From contig CATQHX010000010.1 of the NCBI GenBank assembly GCA_958296065.1, positions 62,001 through 126,000 of the forward strand: a DNA stretch of 64,000 nucleotides, given 5' to 3'. Position 1 is the stretch's first letter. Every line of letters begins with the position of its first letter. The notes beneath the pieces were generated by a model, which searched no databases, was not told where the DNA came from, and saw nothing but the letters and a program-made list of their open reading frames with translations. This DNA comes from Vicinamibacterales bacterium. GTDB lineage: Bacteria > Acidobacteriota > Vicinamibacteria > Vicinamibacterales > UBA8438. Shown here one piece after another: positions 52,328 through 61,303 of this stretch. Both the position numbers and the translations under genes were made by a program.

Positions 52328-52750
52328 CTACCTGAACTCGCCGCAGGTCAGCATCATCGAGCCGTAGAAGGGATTGCGGAGCTCGCTGGTCGCCTGCAGC
52401 CACTCCCTGTCCACCATCGGGCAGTAGGCGAGGCGCAGCTCGCCGAACCCGACTTCCCTGCCGTACGCGATGAGGGCATCGCTCAAGGGGCCGAACGCGT
52501 CCCGCGCCGACCGGAGATCCGCCGCCTCCGCGAGCGCCTCGGCCGCCCTGCCGATCGCCGCCGCCTGCTCGCCCATCTCCGCCGCCTCGGCCGCGATCGC
52601 GCGGGCCGCCTCGGCCACCCCGTCCGTGGAGTCGTTGGCGAGCGCCACCTGGATGTGCAGATACGGCGCGGCCAGTCCGTCGGCAACCGCCGCGGACGCA
52701 GGAACCGCTACCGCCACCAATGCCGCCGCGAGCGCTGCAAGCCTGATCAT
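52328..52750 (-). CDS. Exported DUF3347 protein
   Basis: The 140-residue protein has a signal peptide ('LAALAAALVAVAVPASAAVA'), a helical middle with 'LANDSTDGVAEAARAIAAEA' and ends with the DUF3347 pattern 'RLAYCPMVDREWLQ' and 'RNPFYGSMMLTCGEFR'. The conserved Cys and Met residues (YCPM, SMMLTCGE) suggest metal handling; the same domain is attached to some copper/silver efflux adaptor proteins. No efflux genes are adjacent, so its role here is unknown. Confidence 0.8.
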   Translation of the reverse strand: MIRLAALAAALVAVAVPASAAVADGLAAPYLHIQVALANDSTDGVAEAARAIAAEAAEMGEQAAAIGRAAEALAEAADLRSARDAFGPLSDALIAYGREVGFGELRLAYCPMVDREWLQATSELRNPFYGSMMLTCGEFR

Positions 52751-53002
52751 GGTCTTCCTCCCTCGATCCCGCTGTCGGGCGCGGTCCCTCTAACGTACTC
52801 TCCCGGCACGGTGCTGACAACGCGCGGGGCCGATCAGCCTCGTCGCGCCTTGCCACGCGGGCGCCTGGCCGCTCTCAGTGCGACGCGGGGTTTCGCCACG
52901 GACTGCCTGGGCAGAGCGACACTCGCACCGGCAAGCGCCGTCTCACTCCGGCGCCTGCGGCGATCCGTTGCACTGACGGTCCAGCAACGGTAAGCTGCAC
53001 GC

Positions 53003-53920
53003 ATGCCTTCTACACGAACGTGCGCGGTTCTGGCGGTCCTGGCCGGACTGCTCCTGGCGGGCGCGGGCGTCACGGCGCAGCAGGAGCCCCTGTTCCGGAG
53101 CGGCACGCAACTGGTCGACCTGTTCGTCACGGTCACCGACCGCAACGGGCGCCTCGTACCCGACCTGCTTCAGGAAGACTTCGAGGTCTTCGACGACGGG
53201 GAGCAGGCCGAGATCGTGCTGTTCGAGAACGACGTCCGGCCGATCACGGTCGTTGTCATGCTCGACACCAGCGCCAGCATGGATCTCAACCGCAGGCGCC
53301 TGATGGCCGGCGCCGAGCAGTTCCTGATACGCATGCTGCCTTTCGACCGGGCGCGCGTCGGGGCGTTCAACGACAAGGTGGAGATCGAGCCGGCCGAGTT
53401 CATCGGCGACCGCGACGAGCTGATCTCCTGGCTGCCCCGCCTCGACTTCGGCAACTCGACGCGGGTCTACGACGCCGCCGCCACGGCACTCGAGGCGCTC
53501 TCGGACGTGCCCGGCCGGCGCGTCGTGCTGCTCTTCACCGACGGCGACGACACGGACAGCAACGCCGGCTCCCGCGACGTGCTCAACCGCGCCATCACCG
53601 ACGAAGTGATGATCTACTCCATCGGATTCGAGAGCAACTACTTCAACGGGGCCCGCTACGTGACGACTCGCCCGGACCGCAACCTGCGGCGGTTCGCGGA
53701 AGAAACCGGCGGCGGCTACTTCGAGTTGACCGAGGCGGCCGATCTGGGGCCGACCTTCACGCGGGTCGCCCAGGAGCTGCACAGCCAGTACGTCATCGGC
53801 TTCACGCCGCGGCGCGACGGGCGGCTGCACGAGATTGAGGTGCGCATCAAGCAGCGGGGCATGCAGGCCCGGGCGCGACGCTCGTACGCGGCGCCCACGG
53901 CTACCAACGACGGTCCGTGA
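53003..53920 (+). CDS. Exported VWFA-domain protein of the Acidobacterial type
   Basis: The 305-residue protein has a signal peptide ('LAVLAGLLLAGAGVTAQQ'), a beta-sandwich segment 'LVDLFVTVTDRNGRLVPDLL' with 'DFEVFDDGEQ', and a von Willebrand factor A domain with a complete metal site: 'VVMLDTSASM' (DxSxS), a Thr in 'GNSTRVYDA' and Asp in 'VVLLFTDGDDTDS'. The combination is the VWFA-related family expanded in Acidobacteria, the strongest lineage marker in the window. It probably mediates protein contacts in the periplasm or on the outer surface. Confidence 0.9.
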   Translation: MPSTRTCAVLAVLAGLLLAGAGVTAQQEPLFRSGTQLVDLFVTVTDRNGRLVPDLLQEDFEVFDDGEQAEIVLFENDVRPITVVVMLDTSASMDLNRRRLMAGAEQFLIRMLPFDRARVGAFNDKVEIEPAEFIGDRDELISWLPRLDFGNSTRVYDAAATALEALSDVPGRRVVLLFTDGDDTDSNAGSRDVLNRAITDEVMIYSIGFESNYFNGARYVTTRPDRNLRRFAEETGGGYFELTEAADLGPTFTRVAQELHSQYVIGFTPRRDGRLHEIEVRIKQRGMQARARRSYAAPTATNDGP

Positions 53921-53985
53921 GCGCCGCTGGCATCCACTGCCGATCGCCTGCCACCCCGACAACGCGAACCGGAATCGACCAATCC

Positions 53986-54546
53986 ATGTACTCCGCCCGG
54001 GTCGAGCATGCCGTCACCACGATGATCGAGGCGCACGGCTTGCAGCGGCGCAAGGCGGGCCGCGGCTTCGAGGCGTCCCACGCGTTCTCCGTGGCCCTGA
54101 TCGCCGCTGACTTCGGCATGGACGAGGACACGATCGTCGCCGCGCTGCTGCACGACACGCTGGAGGACACCGATCTGGCTCCGCAGGTCATCGAGGAGCG
54201 CTTCGGCGAACCGGTGCTGCGCATGGTGGAGGACGTCTCCGAGCCGCCGAAGCCGGCGCGCTGGAAAACGCGGAAGCTCGCCTATCTGGAGCAGCTCCGG
54301 GCGACGCCGCGGCTCGGCTCGCTGGCCGTCGCCTCGGCCGACAAGGTCCACAACCTCACGAAGATGGCGGCCGGCATCGAGGCACGCGGCGCAGCCTTTC
54401 TGAACGCGTTCAGCGCGGGCATCGAGGAGATGCTGTGGTACCAGAACGCGGTCTACGACCTGGCCGCGGCACGCTGGCGCCACGCCATTCTGGAGGAGCA
54501 CCGGCGGCGCCTCGACGCCTTCGTCCAGGCGGCCCGGACGCGCTGA
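53986..54546 (+). CDS. HD-domain hydrolase resembling small alarmone hydrolases (SpoT/Mesh1-like)
   Basis: The 186-residue protein is one HD domain: His in 'FEASHAFSVALIAADFGMDE', His-Asp in 'VAALLHDTLEDTDL' with the adjacent Glu-Asp characteristic of (p)ppGpp hydrolases, and Asp in 'ASADKVHNLTKMAAG'. The 'HDTLEDT' signature is that of the SpoT/MESH1 hydrolase domain, with no synthetase domain. It may degrade ppGpp or a related nucleotide. ATG 53986 is preferred over an earlier one inside the VWFA gene end. Confidence 0.82.
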   Translation: MYSARVEHAVTTMIEAHGLQRRKAGRGFEASHAFSVALIAADFGMDEDTIVAALLHDTLEDTDLAPQVIEERFGEPVLRMVEDVSEPPKPARWKTRKLAYLEQLRATPRLGSLAVASADKVHNLTKMAAGIEARGAAFLNAFSAGIEEMLWYQNAVYDLAAARWRHAILEEHRRRLDAFVQAARTR

Positions 54547-54598
54547 CCGCGGTGGCGGGACGGAACATCCTCCTTCCACCTGGAGGGTGGCCGCGCCA

Positions 54599-55285
54599 TC
54601 AGCCGCCCCTGCTCCGAGCCCGCGCCCACGCCCGCACGCGGCGCAGCCAGACGGCCCGCTTCATCCGAGCGCCGTCCTCGAGAAAACGCTGCAGGTCCTC
54701 GCGCGTCACGTGGGGAAGCACGCCGCTCTCGTCGCGCACCACGTACCCGCCTTCATCGAGGATCAGGAGCGTCAACGTTCCTGCAGCGTAGCGCCAGACC
54801 TCGGACACGCCGATCCCGGCGTAGATGGGAAGCTTGTCCAGCGAGTGACTCGTCAGGTCGACTTCGACGATCAGGTCCGGCGGTGGGTCGACGGCAAGAT
54901 CGATCGCCTCCGTCTCCCGGATGCGCTCGGCGTCCCGAACGTAGAAGCACGAGTCAGGCTCGCATCCACGGGCCGCGTCCTGGTGGATCAGGCTGGCTGA
55001 CCCGAGGTTCTCGCAGTCGATTCCGCTTCCCTCCGCCAGGGCCTCGAAGAGCGCCGCAAGACGACGATTCAGTCGTTCGTGCGCTACGGAGAGCACCATG
55101 ATTTCGAGCACGCCCCGGTCATAGGCCAAGTGGGCGGCATGACTGTCGGTCATGTCCGTGAGCAACCGATCGTACGCCGCCCAGCTCACGCCCCTCAGAA
55201 TCAGGCGCCGCTCACTCTCCGGCAGGACGGAATCGCCCCCCGACACCCGCGGCGGTGCACCGGTCGCTTCGCGCACGTGCGGCAT
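54599..55285 (-). CDS. Uma2-family (DUF820) putative endonuclease
   Basis: The 228-residue protein has the Uma2 PD-(D/E)xK fold: 'VSWAAYDRLLTDM' near the N-terminus, 'LEIMVLSVAHERLNRRLAAL', a catalytic Asp in 'EPDSCFYVRDA' and Glu in 'PPDLIVEVDLTSHS', then 'KLPIYAGIGVSEVWRYA'. These proteins are common in cyanobacteria and Acidobacteria and their biological role is unsettled. The basic C-terminus ('RRVRAWARARSR') is extra. It converges with the HD gene. Confidence 0.85.
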   Translation of the reverse strand: MPHVREATGAPPRVSGGDSVLPESERRLILRGVSWAAYDRLLTDMTDSHAAHLAYDRGVLEIMVLSVAHERLNRRLAALFEALAEGSGIDCENLGSASLIHQDAARGCEPDSCFYVRDAERIRETEAIDLAVDPPPDLIVEVDLTSHSLDKLPIYAGIGVSEVWRYAAGTLTLLILDEGGYVVRDESGVLPHVTREDLQRFLEDGARMKRAVWLRRVRAWARARSRGG

Positions 55286-55389
55286 GGATCGAACCTAGCA
55301 GTCCGTGATGAAACCCCGCGTCGCACCGAGAACGGCGAGGCGCCCGCGTGGCAAAGCGCGACGAGGAAGCATATAGGCCTATTCGAGTC

Positions 55390-55578
55390 CTAGCGCCCGG
55401 CGCCGCGTGAAACGGCGATCGGCTGGCCCTGCTCCTCCGACGCACAGTCGTCGCAGCCGTGGCACGATGAGGCCCCGCCGCCGCTCTTAGGGCTCGCAAA
55501 GATGCCCCTCAGGTGGCGGTAGAGCGAAACCACGGCGGTCCCGACGATGACCGCCACCGCCGCTTCCTGCCACTCCAT
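55390..55578 (-). CDS. FeoB-associated Cys-rich membrane protein
   Basis: The 62-residue protein has one membrane helix ('EAAVAVIVGTAVVSLYRHL') and a Cys cluster 'SCHGCDDCASEE' near the C-terminus. Its ATG shares a base with the FeoB stop (TGATG), so the two are co-translated. Small Cys-rich membrane proteins of this type follow feoB in many bacteria and probably help ferrous iron transport or sense redox/iron state. It is too short for most gene finders, but the coupling supports it. Confidence 0.85.
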   Translation of the reverse strand: MEWQEAAVAVIVGTAVVSLYRHLRGIFASPKSGGGASSCHGCDDCASEEQGQPIAVSRGAGR

Positions 55579-58094
55579 CACACTCCCCACCCTAGCAGAG
55601 ATCCCGCTTGGTAGACGAGGAGCGACGCCGAATACGCGAGCACCGACATATAGGCGAACATGAACGCCGGCCAGCCCCACGAGCCCGATTCCCGTCGGAC
55701 AACGCCGATCGTGCTCATGCATTGGCACGCCAGCACGAAGAAGACCATCAGTGAGACTCCCGCCAGGGGCGTCATCAACGGAGAGCCGTCCGCATGCGTC
55801 GCTTCCTGGAGGGACGTTCGCAGGGACTGGCTTTCCTCGTCGGCGTCCGCGATGCCGAAGACGATGCCGAGCGTCGAGACGAACACCTCGCGCGCGGCGA
55901 ACGCGCCGAGAATCCCGACGCCGATGCGCCAGTCGAAACCGAGCGGCTCCATGGTCGGCTCGAACAGGCGTCCGACCCGTCCGGCGATGCTGTACTCCAG
56001 GCTCTCGCCCGCCTCGCGGCCGGCGAGCAGCGCGAGTTGCTCCTCGCGAGCTTCCGGATCCGCCACGGTCGCTTCCACGTCGGCCCGCTGCGCCGCGTAC
56101 CGCTCGGCGATCTCCGCGCTGCGCGGGTAGGAGAGCAGCGCCCACAAGATGATGGTCATCGTCAGGATGATCGTCCCGGCATCGACCAGGAACTTCCGCA
56201 GCCCGCGCCACGTGACCAGCACGACGTTGCGCCATAGCGGGACGCGATAGGGCGGCAGCTCCAGGACGAGCGGCAGCCGCGGCCCCCGCAGAACGGTGCG
56301 GCGCAGGACCGCCGCGGCCCCGAGCGTCGCCGCCACCGAGAGCGTATACATGGAGAACAGAACCACGGCGCCGGCGCTGAACAGGCCCAGCACCCGCGCA
56401 TCGCCGGCGAACACGATGGCCGTCACCAGCGCGAACACCGGCAGACGGGCGCTGCAGGAGACCATCGGCAGGGTCAGCATGGTGATCAGCCGGTCCCGGC
56501 GGCTCTCGATGGTCCGGGTGGCCATCACCGCGGGGATCGCGCAGGCGAACCCGGACAGCATCGGCACGAACGCCTTCCCGTGCAGCCCGACGCGGCCCAT
56601 CAGGCGGTCGATGACGAACGCGACGCGAGCGAGATAACCCACGTCCTCCAGCACCGCGATGAAGAGGAACAGCATCGCGATCTGCGGCACGAACACCACG
56701 ACGTTGCCGACGCCGGCAATCACGCCGTTGACCATCAGATCCTGCAGCGGTCCCTCCGGCAGGACCACGGTGACGCCGGTCTGCAGCGCCGCGGTAGCCG
56801 ATTCGATGGCCCCGATGAACGGCTCGGACCAGGCGAACAGGGCTTCGAAAAGGAGTGCCATGACGATGGCAAAGACTCCCATGCCGTAAAGGCGATGCGT
56901 GAGGATGCCGTCGATGCGATCCGTCCAGCCGCGCGTGCCCGCCCCGGCCGGGGACACGTCGCGCACGTCGTCCACCACCGTCTCGATCCACCGGTAGCGC
57001 GCGGCGATGACCTCCTGATCGAGGTTCACCTGCTCGCCGGCCGCCCGCAGGCGCAGGTCGTCGACGGTCTTGCGGGCAGCGGCCGGCAACCCTTCGACGT
57101 CGTCCTCGTCGGTCGTGTGCGACAGCAGCGACCAGACCGCCCACGACCGGCGGGCAGCCGGCGTCCGGTCGAACGCCCCGCCGCGCAGGGTGCCTTCCAC
57201 CTCCGAGACCGCGTTCTCCACGGCCCCGGGGAACCCGGTCCACGTTACGTCGCCGCGCGGGGCCAACTCGCTGGCGCGGCCGATGGCTCGACGCAGGTCA
57301 TCGAGCCCCTCGCCCGTCGAGCCGACCGTCGGCACGACCGTGACGCCGAGCCAATCGCCCAGTCTGGCCGCGTCGACCGTCACGCCGGCCGCTTCCGCCT
57401 CGTCGATCATGTTCAGCGCGACCACCACAGGCACGCCGGTCTCGACGATCTGCAGGACGAGATAGAGACCGCGCTCTATCGTTCCCGCGTCCACGACGAC
57501 CACCACCGCGTCGGGTACTTCTCCCCGACGGCCCAGCACCTCGTCGACGGCGACCTGCTCGTCCGGCGAGTGGGTGCTGAGGCTGTAGGTGCCCGGCAGA
57601 TCCACCAGCTCGACGTGAGCCCCGTCCGGCAAGGTGATCTCCCGCGACGATCGGGTCACGGTGACCCCGGGGTAGTTGCCGACCTTGGCGCGCGCCCCGG
57701 TCAGGGCGTTGAAGATGGTCGTCTTGCCCGAGTTGGCGTTGCCGGCGACGAGCACGCGGGGGACCCGCGCCCGCGGCGCCGCGGCGCGCGGCGGATGGGC
57801 CTCGAAGCGGGTCGACGGCGCGGGTTCGGCGGCATCGGCGACGGCACTCACCTGGTCGAGAGGCGCCAGCGAGACCTCGGCGGCATCGGAGGACCGGAGG
57901 CTCAACAGGTAACCGCGCAGCCGGATCTCCAGCGGGTCGCCGAACGGCGCGCGGCGGACCATCTCGATCCGCGTGCCCGGCAGCAGGCCCATCTCCATGA
58001 GCCGGCCGCCGATGCGCCGGTCGCAGGCGATGCGATGGACGACGGCGGTCTCGCCTATCGGCAGTTGATCGAGCGTGCGGAGACCCTGGTGCAC
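55578..58094 (-). CDS. feoB: Ferrous iron transporter, FeoA-FeoB fusion
   Basis: The 838-residue protein begins with a FeoA-type SH3-like domain (residues 1-80, 'LMEMGLLPGTRIEMVRRAPF', 'PLEIRLRGYLLSLR') joined by a Pro/Ala linker to the FeoB G protein (G1 'GNANSGKTT' 118-126, 'DLPGTYSLS', 'LNMID') and the membrane channel with Gate motifs ('FVPMLSGFACAIPAVMATRT', 'MVSCSARLPVFALVTA', 'FFVLACQCMSTIGVVRRE'). It imports Fe2+. A natural FeoA-FeoB fusion is less common than separate genes. The Cys in 'FACAIP' and 'SCSARLP' is conserved. Confidence 0.96.
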   Translation of the reverse strand: MHQGLRTLDQLPIGETAVVHRIACDRRIGGRLMEMGLLPGTRIEMVRRAPFGDPLEIRLRGYLLSLRSSDAAEVSLAPLDQVSAVADAAEPAPSTRFEAHPPRAAAPRARVPRVLVAGNANSGKTTIFNALTGARAKVGNYPGVTVTRSSREITLPDGAHVELVDLPGTYSLSTHSPDEQVAVDEVLGRRGEVPDAVVVVVDAGTIERGLYLVLQIVETGVPVVVALNMIDEAEAAGVTVDAARLGDWLGVTVVPTVGSTGEGLDDLRRAIGRASELAPRGDVTWTGFPGAVENAVSEVEGTLRGGAFDRTPAARRSWAVWSLLSHTTDEDDVEGLPAAARKTVDDLRLRAAGEQVNLDQEVIAARYRWIETVVDDVRDVSPAGAGTRGWTDRIDGILTHRLYGMGVFAIVMALLFEALFAWSEPFIGAIESATAALQTGVTVVLPEGPLQDLMVNGVIAGVGNVVVFVPQIAMLFLFIAVLEDVGYLARVAFVIDRLMGRVGLHGKAFVPMLSGFACAIPAVMATRTIESRRDRLITMLTLPMVSCSARLPVFALVTAIVFAGDARVLGLFSAGAVVLFSMYTLSVAATLGAAAVLRRTVLRGPRLPLVLELPPYRVPLWRNVVLVTWRGLRKFLVDAGTIILTMTIILWALLSYPRSAEIAERYAAQRADVEATVADPEAREEQLALLAGREAGESLEYSIAGRVGRLFEPTMEPLGFDWRIGVGILGAFAAREVFVSTLGIVFGIADADEESQSLRTSLQEATHADGSPLMTPLAGVSLMVFFVLACQCMSTIGVVRRESGSWGWPAFMFAYMSVLAYSASLLVYQAGSLLGWGV

Positions 58095-58193
58095 GTGGAT
58101 GCCTCCCGAAGCTGGCGCGGCGCGGAAGTGCGGTTAGCCCGGTGCTCCGGAGCGGCTCCTCCAGAATGCGACCGGATCTCAGTTTCGCCTAGT

Positions 58194-59192
58194 CTACAGC
58201 AGGAACCCGTCCCGCAAGGGGTCTTCGTCGTCGATGACGAACTCATGGTGCCCGGTGACCCAGGCGCGTCCCTCTACCCGCGGCACGATGGCCGGCAGCT
58301 CGCCGACCGACGTACGATCCTCAATCGTCCCCGCAAACGTCGTGCCGATGAGACTCTCGTGCACGAAACACCCGCCGGAGTCGAGCAGCCCCATCGCGTC
58401 CACCACCGCCATCACCGCCGAGGTACCGGTTCCGCACGGCGAACGATCGACCTGCGCATCGGCGAAGACCGTCACGTTCCGCAGATGGGCGCTCTCTCGG
58501 TTCGGCGGACCGGTGAAGATCGTTCCGTAGGTCCCGCGCAGCCGGGCGTCGGTGGGATGCACGACATCGAGCGCCTTGTCGACACGGTCGCGGATCACGC
58601 CGCCGAGCGCGCGCAGCCTGCCCAGCTCCTCGCGGCGGATCGACACGCCGGCCGACTCGCTGTCGACAATCGCATAGAAGGCGCCTCCGAATGCAACGTC
58701 GACGGGAAAGACCCGGCCGTCCACCTCGACCGGCGTCCCCGCGTGCAGGACGAACGACGGCACGTTGACGAACGACACCGCCTCGACTCGGCCGTCCGCA
58801 CGCAGGCTCGCGCGCGCCCGCACGACACCGGCCGGAGTGTCGAGCAGAATGTCCCCGGCGGGGTCGGGCAGGTGCAGCAGACGTTGCTCGACAGCGATCT
58901 TCACCACCGCGATCACGCCGTGCCCGCACATCGTGCTGTAGCCCTCGTTGTGCATGAACAGAACGCCGGCGTGCGCACCGGCCGAAACCGGCTCGGTCAG
59001 CACCGCGCCGTACATGTCGGCGTGTCCGCGCGGCTCGCGCATCAGTGCGCGCCGGATGCGATCGTGCCGGCGGCGCACCCACGCGCGCTTGTCCAGCATC
59101 GAGGCTCCAACCGGGGCGGGGAACCCCTCGACCACCAGACGCAAGGGCTCGCCCGCAGCGTGCGCATCGATCGTCCTGATCCGTCGCGGCAT
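58194..59192 (-). CDS. Proline racemase family enzyme (probable hydroxyproline epimerase)
   Basis: The 332-residue protein has both catalytic cysteines, Cys89 in 'GYSTMCGHGVIAV' and Cys253 in 'RSPCGTGTSAVMA', plus 'TIDAHAAGEPLRLVVEGFP' at the N-terminus and 'GTYGTIFTGPP'. Two Cys residues indicate a racemase/epimerase, because related trans-3-hydroxyproline dehydratases replace the second with Thr. Whether proline or 4-hydroxyproline is used cannot be told; no catabolic genes are adjacent. It starts 26 bases from the divergent PQQ dehydrogenase gene. Confidence 0.88.
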   Translation of the reverse strand: MPRRIRTIDAHAAGEPLRLVVEGFPAPVGASMLDKRAWVRRRHDRIRRALMREPRGHADMYGAVLTEPVSAGAHAGVLFMHNEGYSTMCGHGVIAVVKIAVEQRLLHLPDPAGDILLDTPAGVVRARASLRADGRVEAVSFVNVPSFVLHAGTPVEVDGRVFPVDVAFGGAFYAIVDSESAGVSIRREELGRLRALGGVIRDRVDKALDVVHPTDARLRGTYGTIFTGPPNRESAHLRNVTVFADAQVDRSPCGTGTSAVMAVVDAMGLLDSGGCFVHESLIGTTFAGTIEDRTSVGELPAIVPRVEGRAWVTGHHEFVIDDEDPLRDGFLL

Positions 59193-59218
59193 GGAACGAT
59201 AGGTATCATAGGCGCGCA

Positions 59219-61042
59219 ATGGCGCGTCGCCACCGTCTCGCCCCCATGTCGACCGAGTATCCGAACCGTACCCGCGGCGCCCAACCGGAAAGGCCTCCGT
59301 TAGTCTTTCGCACGGCAATACACGTGGTGCTCGCGGCCATTCTCATGAGCTGTCTGGTCGTGGCGCTCGTGCAAACGCTGCCGCGGCAGAACGAACCCGA
59401 GACGTCGTACGGGTACGCCCGTGTAACCGACGCACGACTGCGCTCGCCGGCCCCGGCCGACTGGCTCATGTATCGGCGAACGTATGACGGGTGGGGATAC
59501 AGCCCGCTCGATCAGATCACCGCGCGCAATGTCGCCGATCTGGCGCCGGCGTGGATATTCCCGACCGGGGTGCGGGACGGAACGCCGCAGGCCGCTCCGA
59601 TCGTCAACGGCAACACGATGTTCGTGACGACTGCCGAACAGGTGATCGCGCTCGAGGCGGACACCGGCACGCTGCTGTGGCGCTACGAACGCTCGCTGCC
59701 TCCCGACCTGGTGCGTCCGCATCCGACCAACCGGGGCGTGGCCCTGTACGACGACAAGGTGTACGTCGGAACGCTCGACGCCCACGTCGTTGCCCTGCGG
59801 GCGACGACCGGCGAGGTCGTCTGGGACCGGGCCGTCGAGGACTACCGCCTCACCTACTACATCACCCTGGCGCCGCTGGTGGCGAACGGCAAGGTCATGG
59901 TGGGAACCTCCGGCGGAGAGCACGGCATACGAGGCTCGATAACGGCACTCGACGCGCTGACCGGCGACGAGGTCTGGAGACGGCACACGATTCCGGCTCC
60001 CGGCGAACCGGGCGGCGATACGTGGGACGGCGACTCGTGGCGCACCGGCGGCGGATCGGTCTGGTTGACCGGCAACTACGATCCCGCGCTCAACCTCACC
60101 TACTGGGGCGTCGGCAACGGGGGGCCGTGGACGGGCGACGCCCGCCCCGGCGACAACCTGTACACGAACTCCACCATCGCGCTCGACGCCGACACGGGCG
60201 AGTTGCGCGGCCACTACCAGTACCACTGGAACGGGTCGTGGGACTGGGACGAAGCGAGCCCGCCCCTGCTGCTGAACGTCGACCGCGGCGGCCGCACGAC
60301 GCCTGCCCTCGTGCACGCGGGGCGCAACGGGTACCTGTGGCTGCTGGAACGAAGTGCCGGCGGGATGCGGTTTCTCGACGCGCACCGCTTCGTACACCAG
60401 AATGTCTTCGCGGGTCTGGACCCGCTCTCCGGACGGCCGATGTACGACGACGCTCGCGTGCCGGGCATCGGAAAGCGAGCCGACTTCTGTCCCTCGACCG
60501 GCGGGGCGCGCAACTGGCCTCCGGAGGCGTACAACCCCGTTACGGGCCTGCTGTACATCTCGGCGCACAACAACCGCTGCGGCGTCATGGAGGGAGTGGC
60601 GGTCAGCTACCGGCCCGGCCGGGCCTTTGTGGGCGTGAAGCAGTCATGGTACAGGCGGGAAGGCACCAACCATCTCGACGAGCTGCAGGCCTGGAACGTC
60701 CATACCGGGCAGCGGATCTGGATCCGGGAGTTTCCGTTCGACGAAGAGGTCGGCCTCGAACCGCTCGGTGCGGTGCTGGCGACGGCCGGGGATCTGGTCT
60801 TCCTGGGCGGCACGGACTTGCGCGCCTTCCATGCCTCGTCCGGCGAGCCGCTCTGGGACATCAGGCCGCGGTACCACCGGGCGACCGGCACCCCGACGTC
60901 GTACGCCGTCGACGGCGTGCAGTACGTAGCCGTACCCTTCCAGGGTCTCGACGAGGGAAAACCCGGCGGGGAGGCTTCGGTCCCCGGGCTCGACTTGCAC
61001 GAAGACATCGTCGTGGCCTTCGCGCTCGATTGTCAGTGCTAA
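59219..61042 (+). CDS. Membrane-anchored PQQ-dependent alcohol dehydrogenase-like protein
   Basis: The 607-residue protein has an N-terminal membrane anchor or signal ('AIHVVLAAILMSCLVVALVQ', residues 33-52) and an eight-bladed quinoprotein propeller with tryptophan-docking repeats ('IVNGNTMFVTTAEQVIALEA', 'DDKVYVGTLDAHVVALRATT', 'GSITALDALTGDEVW'). The catalytic Asp342 is in 'GSWDWDEAS'; Asp344, two residues on, matches the Asp-x-Asp arrangement of lanthanide-using quinoproteins. The adjacent Cys-Cys disulfide of methanol dehydrogenases is absent ('PTNRGVALYDDK'). No PQQ biosynthesis gene or cytochrome is nearby. The substrate is unknown. Confidence 0.85.
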   Translation: MARRHRLAPMSTEYPNRTRGAQPERPPLVFRTAIHVVLAAILMSCLVVALVQTLPRQNEPETSYGYARVTDARLRSPAPADWLMYRRTYDGWGYSPLDQITARNVADLAPAWIFPTGVRDGTPQAAPIVNGNTMFVTTAEQVIALEADTGTLLWRYERSLPPDLVRPHPTNRGVALYDDKVYVGTLDAHVVALRATTGEVVWDRAVEDYRLTYYITLAPLVANGKVMVGTSGGEHGIRGSITALDALTGDEVWRRHTIPAPGEPGGDTWDGDSWRTGGGSVWLTGNYDPALNLTYWGVGNGGPWTGDARPGDNLYTNSTIALDADTGELRGHYQYHWNGSWDWDEASPPLLLNVDRGGRTTPALVHAGRNGYLWLLERSAGGMRFLDAHRFVHQNVFAGLDPLSGRPMYDDARVPGIGKRADFCPSTGGARNWPPEAYNPVTGLLYISAHNNRCGVMEGVAVSYRPGRAFVGVKQSWYRREGTNHLDELQAWNVHTGQRIWIREFPFDEEVGLEPLGAVLATAGDLVFLGGTDLRAFHASSGEPLWDIRPRYHRATGTPTSYAVDGVQYVAVPFQGLDEGKPGGEASVPGLDLHEDIVVAFALDCQC

Positions 61043-61140
61043 CGCCGCAGGACGCAGCGCAGCGAAGTGCTGAGGCGCAAGGTCATGGAGCGGGAGGGAT
61101 GGGCCGAAACGCCGAGCCAGCGAGGTGTTTCGGGGCGCTA
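61043..61140. repeat. Dispersed intergenic repeat, copy A
   Basis: The stretch directly after the PQQ gene stop begins CGCCGCAGGACGCAGCG and shares about three quarters of its first 65 positions with 63604-63670 (beginning CGCCGTAGAACGCAACG), including common GGCGCAAG and GGGCCGAA blocks. The second half folds as CCGAAAC...GTTTCGG (61104-61132). Both copies start within a few bases of a stop codon, suggesting a mobile or amplified palindromic repeat of the REP type. It lies between the dehydrogenase gene and tRNA-Glu. Confidence 0.55.
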
Positions 61141-61158
61141 GCGGGAGCCGCCCGTGGA

Positions 61159-61233
61159 TGGTAGCGGTACGGGGATTCGAACCCCGGTCCCGTGGCTGAG
61201 AACCACGTATCCTAACCCCTAGACGATACCGCC
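61159..61233 (-). tRNA. tRNA-Glu (anticodon CTC), CCA encoded
   Basis: The minus strand from 61233 folds as a complete cloverleaf: acceptor GGCGGTA/TACCGCT (first pair G-U), D-arm with 'GTCTAGGGGTTAGGATAC', anticodon stem CGTGG/CCACG around loop TTCTCAG giving anticodon CTC, and T-arm CGGGG-TTCGAAT-CCCCG. A templated CCA follows (61161-61159). The CTC anticodon reads GAG, the favoured Glu codon in this genome. It is antiparallel to the flanking protein genes. Confidence 0.96.
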
Positions 61234-61303
61234 ACTTGAGACCGCACAAGCATTTTAGCAACGCACCGTTTCGGCGGTCAACGAGGGGCGCTATCATTAG
61301 CGC

